Under the pieces are notes generated by a model. The model was not told the origin of the DNA and made no database searches. It was given only the letters and a program-made list of their open reading frames with translations. A stretch of 64,000 nucleotides of DNA from a virus. Every line of letters starts with the position of its first letter. Position 1 is the stretch's first letter. Below are positions 23,675 through 30,539 of the stretch, in pieces. The stretch covers positions 1-64,000 of the IMG/VR virus record IMGVR_UViG_3300037245_000888. The stretch is one strand, 5' to 3'. Made by a program: the position numbers and the translations under genes.

Positions 23675-24313
23675 TTAATTAATTCTATAAATATAATAAG
23701 TTTCATCATCTACTACTTCGGTATTTTCATTTCCATCATAAGATGCTAATGTATGAGCGATTCCATCAATAGAAATACATTCTTCAATAGCTTCATCCCA
23801 ATCAATCAAGTTGTTATTTTTTGCGATTTCTGATAACTGCTCTTCTCCAAAATTATCTCTATACCATTCTACTGCTCCACCTTGATAATCGCATAAGTAG
23901 TCAAGAAAATCTTCTTCGGTTGTGCAGTTAGCTTCTTCCATTTCTTCAGTCAATCTATTTGTTTCGTTCCCTTCTTCATCTTCACAACAATCTTCTTCTC
24001 TAATATCATTCATATAAAACTCATATGATTCTCTCATAGCATCCTCGAACCATTCTTCATTTAAACAGTTGTTAATAATCCAACTTTGGAAACCTTCTGA
24101 AAATGACTGAAGTCCCATATCATCAATTAAATTATGAATGGATTCTATTGCAAGCTCTTCTGCTTTGTCTTCTGTCACAACTAAATACTCGCATCCTTCA
24201 AACTCGATAACATCATCACTGTAGCCTTCTTCTGGAAAATCAATATCAAGTAAATTTTCTGTGATTGTGTAGCCTTCCATTTTTAATATTACTATCATTT
24301 TCTCATTTAACAT
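23675..24313 (-). CDS. Highly acidic protein (212 aa), DNA-mimic candidate
   Basis: AAAGGTGGTATGGT precedes ATG 24313. The in-frame ATG at 24352 lies upstream of that site. By count it has 61 Asp/Glu against 9 Lys/Arg, a net charge near -52, spread along the whole chain and densest around residues 90-130 (REEDCCEDEEGNETN). Phage proteins of this charge (Ocr, ArdA, some nuclease inhibitors) mimic DNA. I see no specific sequence match, so this is an inference from charge alone. Confidence 0.75.
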   Translation of the reverse strand: MLNEKMIVILKMEGYTITENLLDIDFPEEGYSDDVIEFEGCEYLVVTEDKAEELAIESIHNLIDDMGLQSFSEGFQSWIINNCLNEEWFEDAMRESYEFYMNDIREEDCCEDEEGNETNRLTEEMEEANCTTEEDFLDYLCDYQGGAVEWYRDNFGEEQLSEIAKNNNLIDWDEAIEECISIDGIAHTLASYDGNENTEVVDDETYYIYRIN

Positions 24314-24369
24314 ACCATACCACCTTTTCAAATCCCTCAAATTTAATCCCATTGATTAAACTCTTATTA

Positions 24370-24407
24370 GTAAGTATAAACTAATTGGATCAACTGCTTA
24401 TACTTAC
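24370..24407. terminator. Hairpin between leftward genes
   Basis: GTAAGTATAA (24370-24379) and TTATACTTAC (24398-24407) are perfect 10-bp arms with an 18-nt loop. No clear T run follows on the minus strand, so it may be an attenuator, a processing site or a protein-binding site. Confidence 0.5.
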
Positions 24408-24417
24408 CGATTAAAGT

Positions 24418-24576
24418 TTAAATGTTATTAATGTAATCATTTAATATTGTTTGTGCGTTTATTCTTCTATGCAGTTGTTGGCATTCTTCAATTGTGATAT
24501 TACCACTTAAAGCATTTTCAGTTGCTTGTAAATATAATTTATGAAGTTGTTCATTATTCATTGTTTTAATAGTCAT
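24418..24576 (-). CDS. Helical mini-protein (52 aa)
   Basis: AAAGGAGATCACACAA precedes ATG 24576. The product (NNEQLHKLYLQATENALSGN, then a second helix) is hydrophilic and looks like a two-helix hairpin. No family recognised. Confidence 0.65.
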   Translation of the reverse strand: MTIKTMNNEQLHKLYLQATENALSGNITIEECQQLHRRINAQTILNDYINNI

Positions 24577-24658
24577 TTGTGTGATCTCCTTTTAGTTTGT
24601 CTCATCAGTGAATAAGTAACCAACTTATACAGACGGTTGTTAGACCGTTTCGACATTT

Positions 24659-24727
24659 TTAATCAATCCAAACATCATTTTTTAAAAAATTTTTATTCCA
24701 TTCTGATAACGCTTTTTTATTTACCAT
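24659..24727 (-). CDS. Possible micro-peptide (22 aa)
   Basis: ATG 24727 follows GGAGGAAAAC at good spacing and opens 22 codons (MVNKKALSEWNKNF...). Supported only by the ribosome site and by the gap it fills. Confidence 0.4.
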   Translation of the reverse strand: MVNKKALSEWNKNFLKNDVWID

Positions 24728-24739
24728 GTTTTCCTCCAG

Positions 24740-25087
24740 TTATCCCACTATGTACATATTGTACGGCATTGGTAAATCATAATTTTCATATGCTTTATTA
24801 TCCAATATTCTAATTACTTCATTTGACCAAGTCCCGTTTGACACTTCATATATAATACCTTTTTCAGTTACTATTGTGTAATCATTAACATTGCAAAATA
24901 TTTTAGTTTTCTTAATTTCTTCTTTTATTGAATCGTTTTGATTCCATGTACAAAACTTACAAGTTTCATGTTTTGGAGTTTCTCCATATTTTTCAAAGTG
25001 TAATAATAACATTTGTAAATAGCCTTTATAATTAATAGAATTATTTTTCTTTAATTCTTCCAATACCTCAACTTTAGTTTTCAGCAT
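24740..25087 (-). CDS. Unknown protein (115 aa)
   Basis: AAAAGGAGAAAATAAA lies just before ATG 25087. The in-frame ATG at 25111 precedes that site and is rejected. It contains CKFCTWN and one further Cys, so a partial metal site is possible. First gene of the long leftward operon, behind a leader of about 155 nt from the promoter at 25248. Confidence 0.75.
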   Translation of the reverse strand: MLKTKVEVLEELKKNNSINYKGYLQMLLLHFEKYGETPKHETCKFCTWNQNDSIKEEIKKTKIFCNVNDYTIVTEKGIIYEVSNGTWSNEVIRILDNKAYENYDLPMPYNMYIVG

Positions 25088-25111
25088 TTTATTTTCTCCT
25101 TTTATTCTCAA

Positions 25112-25247
25112 ACAATACTAGACAATTCTAGCACTCTATAGAAAATAAAAATTATTCAGTTTTCAATGTTCTGCGTTCGCTTGCATACTTCATGCCCTAA
25201 ACAGTAACATCCTACCTTAAGGCTATCATCACGACAGGCTTGCTCTG
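25112..25247 (-). promoter_or_regulatory. Structured leader with rRNA-leader-like segment
   Basis: The leader read leftward from the promoter at 25248 contains small inverted repeats (GCATGAAGTATGC, GCGAACGC, CTAGACAATTCTAG) and TTGAAAACTGAATA (25166-25153). The last resembles the boxA-type antitermination segment of Firmicutes rRNA operons. No known riboswitch recognised. Confidence 0.4.
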
Positions 25248-25276
25248 AGTATAATCAATTAAAGGTACTATGTCAA
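25248..25276 (-). promoter_or_regulatory. Minus-strand promoter of the leftward operon
   Basis: On the minus strand TTGACA (25276-25271), a 17-nt spacer and TATACT (25253-25248). It sits just left of the first DnaA box, so DnaA could influence it. Confidence 0.8.
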
Positions 25277-25312
25277 TTATAAGCTATGCAGTGTTTCCAA
25301 TGGTTTCATGGG

Positions 25313-25828
25313 TTATCCACAGATTGCAGCAATGGGATCAAAAGCAGCTATATCAACGGTTACAAGTGATTTACTAAAATAGTTATCAACAGATTTCATT
25401 ATTTTAAAACAAAAGTTATCCACAGGTAAAATAGATTTTATTGTTTTACTTATATAGAAGAAAGATATCAATTTTTAGACTTTTGAATCCTTGTATAGTA
25501 GGCTATGACTGGTATGCAGCCATTTTAAATTATGGGAATATTTATTGATCTTTAAATTGTTATAAAATAAATGGTAAAATGTGGTAGAATAATTAAGTTT
25601 AATTAATTGTATAAAATCTATTGACAAATAATATATAAATATGGTAGAATGGGCTGACACCCTTTTAAAGTTGTTTGTAATTTTAATGTTATTAACAGTT
25701 GTGGATAACTTTTGTGGATATGTGGATAAAATGTGGATAACTTCTTGAAATTGTGGATAACTCATGATATACTCTATTTAGGGTTAGTTATCCCCAGAAA
25801 CTGGGGATAAAAATAAATCTGTGGATAA
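25313..25828. other. Replication origin with DnaA-box clusters
   Basis: Seven perfect DnaA boxes occur: TTATCCACA at 25313 and 25416, and the reverse form TGTGGATAA at 25700, 25721, 25732, 25752 and 25820. Single-mismatch boxes lie at 25383, 25713, 25788 and 25802. The two clusters face each other across about 275 bp of AT-rich DNA (25425-25699), which could unwind. The 25788 and 25802 near-boxes form a perfect hairpin (TTATCCCCAG, AAA, CTGGGGATAA). No phage dnaA is seen in the window, so host DnaA is the probable initiator. Confidence 0.85.
25577..25650 (+). repeat. Iterated GGTAGAAT element in the AT-rich origin segment
   Basis: AAATGTGGTAGAAT (25577-25590) and AAATATGGTAGAAT (25637-25650) are near-identical copies 60 bp apart. 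The second ends in the TAGAAT hexamer of a possible promoter (TTGACA 25621-25626, 18-nt spacer). They may be initiator or unwinding repeats. Confidence 0.5.
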
Positions 25829-25856
25829 CTTGAAAACTGCATATAATAATTGTAAA

Positions 25857-25927
25857 ATTGACATAATCTCAAAATTGTAATCATTACAGATAAACAGTTT
25901 ATGTCAATCTAATTGTAATGATTACAA
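25857..25927. promoter_or_regulatory. Compound palindrome next to the origin (Fur-family-like 7-1-7 boxes)
   Basis: TTGTAAT-C-ATTACAG (25875-25889) and TTGTAAT-G-ATTACAA (25913-25927) are 7-1-7 dyads with centres 38 bp apart. The first is enclosed by perfect 10-bp arms ATTGACATAA (25857-25866) and TTATGTCAAT (25899-25908). The format resembles operators of Fur/PerR/Zur-type regulators. The actual binder is unknown. Confidence 0.5.
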
Positions 25928-26640
25928 ATTTATCACGATATCAATATTCACATTATGAGTATAAAATAATAGTTGGATATCCCACTAGATAAACATAAAA
26001 TCATTTTCCATAATATGTTAAACAGAAAAAATTTATCCAAAAATTTACCAAATATTGGTAAAAATCAATTCTGAAAATCCCATATTTACGAACCCAAAAA
26101 TTTCCAAGAACACGTGAAAGTAAATTGCAGCCTCAGACATATCTCTCCCACCGGCCACGCACACCTCACAATATATTTCCTTACCGGTAGCAAATCTTTC
26201 TATCATATAATCTACACAATATATTCTCATCTCACCAACACAACATATCTTAACAATCCACTCTGCTCATCTCCAATCAATCCTCACAATCCCATATCTC
26301 ATCTGTCTCCTATACTATCCCAGAATACCCATCTCACCACATTTGTCCACTATACAATCTATCCACTCAATAAAACTGATCGTCTCCACTGACATCATCT
26401 ATATCACATTTCCAATCTCGTCACATATTCTACCTATTAATAGTGACCAATCATGCACATAACAGAATATATACCTAGATTACATATTTGTTCCATTACA
26501 ACAAAACTAATCACACACTACCCTAAACAACTTACATAACTATCTCACTTGTACTCTCACAACACCGATCAAGCACCGTCATAACAATATATCGATAACA
26601 TGATGCTAATTATCCATTGAACGATAACTGTGTTTATATG
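25928..26640. other. Gene-free C-rich origin flank
   Basis: No gene is supported. It is C-rich on the + strand until about 26630, where GC skew reverses to G-rich. It contains the palindrome TTTACCAAATATTGGTAAA (26044-26062, 8-bp arms) and two CGATAAC repeats (26593, 26622) at the switch. The stretch 26641-26850 is G-rich and also gene-free. Confidence 0.7.
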
Positions 26641-26850
26641 CTATGTTATGTGTGTCACATGGGTATGAAAGTTTAATTGAGATTGCTGCAGGAATTATAT
26701 AGAATATTAGTTTATATTGTTTATAGGGTTTTGTTTAAAATTAAAATTAGAAATGAAATAAGAGTTCTCGGTGGGTAGGTAAACGCATATCTGGGTGTGG
26801 AAAGGTGGCATGGGGTATTTTGGATAAACTAAATAAATCAAAACTAATCC

Positions 26851-26879
26851 TTGACATCATATTAAATGTGGTGTAAGAT
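26851..26879 (+). promoter_or_regulatory. Sigma-A-type promoter of the right arm
   Basis: TTGACA (26851-26856), a 17-nt spacer and TAAGAT (26874-26879), with ATAGGAA beginning 8 nt later. Confidence 0.8.
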
Positions 26880-26922
26880 ATGAAATATAGGAATGTAAGA
26901 TAAACTATAAAGGAGAGAATGA

Positions 26923-27282
26923 ATGAAAACTGAATCAACTAAATTAGATGCAAGAGACAACGAGAAATTATTTCCATATGAAAAGGTTCCATGTAAACAC
27001 TGTCAAGAATACAAAACGTTCGAAGGACATGATGGGTGCTTAGGGACATTGGATGGTATTGCTAACGCTTGTTGCAATCATGGAGGACATGGTGAAGGAG
27101 CATACGTACAATTTTATGATGGAGTTACAATCCATGGAGAAGACGCAATACTTATTCAAGAAATACTAAAACGTAATAGAAGTAATAATTCTAAAATGGA
27201 TAGGTTAGCGTTTCTTGCTGGATCTGTTAAATATATTGCTCAAGAGATTCAGGAAATGGAGAAAATGGAGGAGAATAAATAA
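26923..27282 (+). CDS. Unknown Cys/His-rich phage protein (119 aa)
   Basis: AAAGGAGAGAATGA precedes the ATG. A central block CKHC, a further Cys, then ACCNHGGHGEGAYVQF contains many potential metal ligands. The part AYVQFYDGVTIHGEDA looks like a conserved phage protein, but I cannot name the family. A helical C-terminus follows. It overlaps the next ATG by one base. Confidence 0.8.
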   Translation: MKTESTKLDARDNEKLFPYEKVPCKHCQEYKTFEGHDGCLGTLDGIANACCNHGGHGEGAYVQFYDGVTIHGEDAILIQEILKRNRSNNSKMDRLAFLAGSVKYIAQEIQEMEKMEENK

Positions 27283-27662
27283 TGTTGTACTATGAAAAAC
27301 ACAAACATGAAATGCCATATGTTCCTTTTTATTTACTTGATGAAGGAATAAGAGATTTAGTTTGCGTATTTAACAGACTAGGATACACAACTATATTTTC
27401 ATGTGAAGGACATGAGGATCACCAGTGTCCAGACATTATATTCAGTATAGCTGTTACTGATGAAGATATCCTAAAGCTGGCAAACAAGATGTTAATGGGA
27501 TCATATAAAGGATGTTTTTACAAGTGGGTCAGAAAGTGTGATGATTCAATACATATTAATTGGATGTGGAAATTGGACTACCAAAATAATGAGTTATCGA
27601 AAAGAGATACTAAACAAGAACTTGAGAATATAGTTAAACTATTGGATGCATTTGTAAAATAA
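27282..27662 (+). CDS. Unknown protein with FSCEGHEDH motif (126 aa)
   Basis: GGAGGAGAATAA precedes the ATG. Residues GYTTIFSCEGHEDH, with Cys, Glu and two His close together, suggest a metal or catalytic site. Small phage hypothetical proteins with a 'T-x-FSCEGH' core are common. Function unknown. Confidence 0.8.
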   Translation: MLYYEKHKHEMPYVPFYLLDEGIRDLVCVFNRLGYTTIFSCEGHEDHQCPDIIFSIAVTDEDILKLANKMLMGSYKGCFYKWVRKCDDSIHINWMWKLDYQNNELSKRDTKQELENIVKLLDAFVK

Positions 27663-27679
27663 TATAAAAGGAGAGTAAA

Positions 27680-27850
27680 ATGGGTATTTTAGAAGATTTA
27701 TATGAAAACGCAATTGAGAAAAGAGAGTGTAAAATGTGTAAGCATTGTGGCAATTATGAAGCATGGGAAAATGGATTAGTTTATGAGTCTGACACTTGTG
27801 ATGGGTGTGAGGATAATGGAAAATGGGAAATTGGGACTTTGTCTGAATAG
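27680..27850 (+). CDS. Zinc-ribbon mini-protein (56 aa)
   Basis: AAAGGAGAGTAAA precedes ATG 27680. CKMCKHCGN and, about 22 residues later, CDGC give four well-spaced ligands. Acidic. The next gene's ribosome site begins at its stop. Confidence 0.75.
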   Translation: MGILEDLYENAIEKRECKMCKHCGNYEAWENGLVYESDTCDGCEDNGKWEIGTLSE

Positions 27851-27862
27851 GAGGATTAATAG

Positions 27863-28087
27863 ATGAATAAAAATACTGAATTAACAAATGAAAGACTTGA
27901 GTCATGTATTGACGGAATAAATTATATTAAAAACGATATAAACTCAATAGAAAATATGGTTACAATAACAACCTCTGGAAGTGATAGAAGCAAAATAATA
28001 AATAAGATACATAAAATTTTAGAATCTGTTGTCCAACTTCAGAATGTATTGACATCAATAAACAAGGAGAACCCAAATGAACAATAA
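27863..28087 (+). CDS. Helical small protein (74 aa)
   Basis: AGGAGGATTAATAG precedes the ATG. Predicted all-helical with possible coiled-coil C-terminus (IHKILESVVQLQNVL). It overlaps the next gene by 11 nt. Confidence 0.75.
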   Translation: MNKNTELTNERLESCIDGINYIKNDINSIENMVTITTSGSDRSKIINKIHKILESVVQLQNVLTSINKENPNEQ

Positions 28088-28238
28088 CAACACATGCACA
28101 TTAAAAGATTGCAGACTAAGAGTTTGCCTAGAAAAGATTCCAGAGGAAGATAGAGATTATTCAGAGGACTATCCATTTAATGCTTATGGTATAGAATGTC
28201 ACGTACCGTGTCATATTAGAGTAAAGGAGAAGAAGTAA
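28077..28238 (+). CDS. Cysteine-containing mini-protein (53 aa)
   Basis: ATG 28077 lies behind AAGGAGAACCCAA inside the previous gene. Cys residues at CTLKDC, C and ECHVPC suggest a metal-binding or disulphide unit. Unknown function. Confidence 0.65.
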   Translation: MNNNNTCTLKDCRLRVCLEKIPEEDRDYSEDYPFNAYGIECHVPCHIRVKEKK

Positions 28239-28239
28239 A

Positions 28240-28785
28240 ATGTATGATAAATTTATCGTTATAAAAAGAGAAAACTTACACAATTTAAACAATGAAGAAA
28301 GAAAAACTTTAGATTTGCTACTAAATAAGGTTAGTTCAAAAAATGAATATTATATAGTAAATGTAGATGAGCCATATTCTGAACAGGTTAAAGATTTGAT
28401 ATTGGGCAGGAAGTCAAACTATAATAGCCGTGAGATATTCTCATTAGTCGGTGAATGTGGTGCTGGTAAAACTACCCTGTCAGATTCAATGTCTCACTAT
28501 CTATCAATGCCAAGACATCACCCAAATATTGAATGTGCTATGGATAAAGCTATCCTAACAGGATTTGGTTCAGCACGAGATCAAGTATTCATGGATGAGT
28601 TTGTATTTGAACCACAGGTATATGTATATGATGGGGATAAACAGTGGAATGATTTTACAATACAAACTTATACAATGAATGATTGTCATCAAGGAATGTT
28701 TCATGCAAATAACTTTACAGATATAGAAAAAGAAGAAATGAGATCTGTAATTGCATATTATAAGAAATTAAATGAGGAGAAATAG
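28240..28785 (+). CDS. Protein with unusual P-loop insertion (181 aa)
   Basis: AAAGGAGAAGAAGTAAA precedes the ATG. Residues 1-60 (MYDKFIVIKRENL; YYIVNVDEPYSEQV) look like a small stand-alone phage protein. After them comes SLVGECGAGKTTL, a good Walker A loop. MDEFVFEPQVYVYDGD could supply the Walker B acid, though the hydrophobic strand before it is short. At 181 residues it is minimal for a P-loop NTPase. Substrate unknown. Confidence 0.75.
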   Translation: MYDKFIVIKRENLHNLNNEERKTLDLLLNKVSSKNEYYIVNVDEPYSEQVKDLILGRKSNYNSREIFSLVGECGAGKTTLSDSMSHYLSMPRHHPNIECAMDKAILTGFGSARDQVFMDEFVFEPQVYVYDGDKQWNDFTIQTYTMNDCHQGMFHANNFTDIEKEEMRSVIAYYKKLNEEK

Positions 28786-29028
28786 ATGAAAATTAAGATA
28801 GTAAAAAATAAAATTATTTTCCTTGGAGGGATAATGTTCACAGATTTTTTCTACTTAAATGAAATTCTTACGCTTATCGAAGAAGATGGAAAATACAGAT
28901 TAACATATGAGGTTAATGATTTGGTTACAAATAAAGTTTGTGATGGGTATTGGTGTGTTCCATTTGAAACCAAAATAGAAGTATTGGAACATCTATCTGA
29001 ATATTGTGAATATGTAGAGATTAAATAA
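28786..29028 (+). CDS. Unknown small protein (80 aa)
   Basis: GAGGAGAAATAG precedes the ATG, which abuts the previous stop. Strand-rich (KIKIVKNKIIFLGGIMFTDF) with an acidic C-terminus. No family recognised. Confidence 0.75.
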   Translation: MKIKIVKNKIIFLGGIMFTDFFYLNEILTLIEEDGKYRLTYEVNDLVTNKVCDGYWCVPFETKIEVLEHLSEYCEYVEIK

Positions 29029-29037
29029 ATTAAAAAC

Positions 29038-29066
29038 TTGACAACTAATAAATTATAATGTAGTAT
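29038..29066 (+). promoter_or_regulatory. Sigma-A-type promoter
   Basis: TTGACA (29038-29043), a 17-nt spacer and TAGTAT (29061-29066), with ATAGGAA 6 nt later. Confidence 0.75.
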
Positions 29067-29105
29067 TGTAAATAGGAAGAAGCTAAATATTAAAGGAGAT
29101 CAATA

Positions 29106-29285
29106 ATGACATACGATGAAATTTTAAGAGACATAGTGAACAGATTAACAATTGAAACAACAATAACAACTGGTGAAAACACATACAATACCAGCAACAG
29201 GGAAATTATTGTTTCATCAAAACTAAAACTTAAAGGTAAAATAATATCTAGTAGTCAATCTAGCACGAACATAAGTGTTTACTAA
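29106..29285 (+). CDS. Small Thr/Ser-rich protein (59 aa)
   Basis: ATG 29106 lies behind AAAGGAGATCAATA and is first after the promoter at 29038. A helical start, then a Thr/Ser-rich strand region (TIETTITTGENTYNTSN). No family recognised. Confidence 0.65.
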   Translation: MTYDEILRDIVNRLTIETTITTGENTYNTSNREIIVSSKLKLKGKIISSSQSSTNISVY

Positions 29286-29308
29286 CTAAAACTAAAAGGA
29301 GATTAATA

Positions 29309-29857
29309 ATGTCTAAAGGTAAAAATAAACAGAAATCAAAACGCAAAAATCACACTAAACGTAATCCAATCGACAAAAGTACATATACTATTATTAAAGA
29401 AGATGATCCAAGATTATATGAAGTTGGTTCAACTGTATATTTAAAGGATGAAGTTGGATTAGATAACCTAAAGAAAATTTCCAAGAAAATGAAATTGACA
29501 GCACTCAAGCTAGATGGAGCAGGATTAGCAATGTGTCAATGTGATACACCTTTCCAAACTCTAGCAATGTTCGTCATGAATATCATAGGCACCAATAAAT
29601 TTGTTACTGTGATCAATCCTAAAATTAAACATAAGAGTTTAAAGAAAGTTGAAATGGAAGAAGGGTGTTTGAGCGTTGAAGGTAAATATATGGTTAAACG
29701 TCCTGAGAGTGCTACGGTATCTTATTACTGCTTAGAAGAAGGTAAAGTTATTACTGAGAAATTAGAAGGATTCCAATTGAGGGTGTGGCTTCATGAAGAA
29801 TTCCATTGTAGAGGGAAAACTATGAAAGACATAGGTAAATTAGTTGAGGAGATTTAA
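29309..29857 (+). CDS. def: Peptide deformylase
   Basis: Removes the formyl group from the initiator Met of new proteins, using Fe or Zn. All three family motifs are present: GAGLAMCQ (70-77, for GxGLAAxQ), EGCLS (118-122, with metal ligand Cys120) and HEEFH (162-166, with two metal His and the catalytic Glu). At 182 residues it is normal length. A Lys/Arg-rich N-terminal extension of about 20 residues could hold it at the ribosome. AAAGGAGATTAATA precedes the ATG. Phage deformylases are known; they may speed host or phage protein maturation. Confidence 0.9.
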   Translation: MSKGKNKQKSKRKNHTKRNPIDKSTYTIIKEDDPRLYEVGSTVYLKDEVGLDNLKKISKKMKLTALKLDGAGLAMCQCDTPFQTLAMFVMNIIGTNKFVTVINPKIKHKSLKKVEMEEGCLSVEGKYMVKRPESATVSYYCLEEGKVITEKLEGFQLRVWLHEEFHCRGKTMKDIGKLVEEI

Positions 29858-30334
29858 ATGGATATTAATGTAAGTATTACAGAGGCCAAACAATTGTTAA
29901 AATATGATTGTGAATATTGCAACAAGAAATTTAGAAGAGAAATTTTAGTTTCGGATAATAAAAAAGAGGTTGAAAAATTAGAAGAAGAAATTGCAGACCA
30001 CTTTAAAACATGTAATCAAAATACTGAAAATTATATAAAATTAAAAAGTTGTCCTTTCTGTGGTAAAGGTGCACATTTAAAATTTTATACTAAAGTTAGG
30101 ACTACTACGGAACACATAGAGGGTGACTGTCCTTGGGGTTCAGATAGTTATGATAATGATTATACTTATTATGACCTTTATTGTTATATAGATTGCCATT
30201 CGAAGGACTGCTTATCTAGACATATTGCTTTGCTCCCTGTCAATGATTTAAAAAGCACAAATAAAGATACTACAGAAAAGTGTGTACATGAGATAGAGAG
30301 TCTAATTTCTAAATGGAATATTCGTGGTTTATAA
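29858..30334 (+). CDS. Two-zinc-finger protein with Lar-like C-terminal domain (158 aa)
   Basis: GAGGAGATTTAA precedes the ATG, abutting the deformylase stop. The N-terminus has CEYCNKKF and a later HFKTC, a C2HC-type finger. The C-terminal part has CPFCGKGAHLKF, further Cys (CHSKDC) and a closing SKWNIRG. This resembles the Lar restriction-alleviation family, which typically begins CPFCG and ends W-N-x-R. A role in evading host restriction is plausible but unproven. Confidence 0.75.
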   Translation: MDINVSITEAKQLLKYDCEYCNKKFRREILVSDNKKEVEKLEEEIADHFKTCNQNTENYIKLKSCPFCGKGAHLKFYTKVRTTTEHIEGDCPWGSDSYDNDYTYYDLYCYIDCHSKDCLSRHIALLPVNDLKSTNKDTTEKCVHEIESLISKWNIRGL

Positions 30335-30344
30335 GGAGAATTAA

Positions 30345-30536
30345 ATGCAAAATAAAACACAAGTAAGAGTAGATACATTATCCAATTTAATAGTTGGTAT
30401 CAACAGAGCATTAAATTTATACGATGGTGAATTGGAAATTGAAGTAAAAGATAACCAGCTGCAAATTAATGATAAATTAACTGGTGAATATTGTACAGTT
30501 AGATTAGGTGATAATGTTAAGGTGAAGGGAGAGTAA
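30345..30536 (+). CDS. Unknown protein (63 aa)
   Basis: AAGGAGAATTAA precedes the ATG. Helix followed by a strand-rich second half (ELEIEVKDNQLQINDKL) suggesting a small beta fold. No family recognised. Confidence 0.75.
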   Translation: MQNKTQVRVDTLSNLIVGINRALNLYDGELEIEVKDNQLQINDKLTGEYCTVRLGDNVKVKGE

Positions 30537-30539
30537 ATT

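Noticed and set aside
25475-25765. Minus-strand frame of 96 codons across the origin
   Set aside because: It runs through the right DnaA-box cluster; its residues are translations of the repeated box, and no ribosome site precedes it.
26045-26230. Minus-strand frame of 61 codons at 26.1 kb
   Set aside because: It has a weak GGTGAG near the start but lies in the gene-free C-rich flank, shows no recognisable features and has no neighbours to form an operon. Not fully excluded.
26114-26392. Plus-strand frame of 92 codons in the C-rich origin flank
   Set aside because: Ser/Thr/Pro/His-rich composition dictated by C-richness and no ribosome site.
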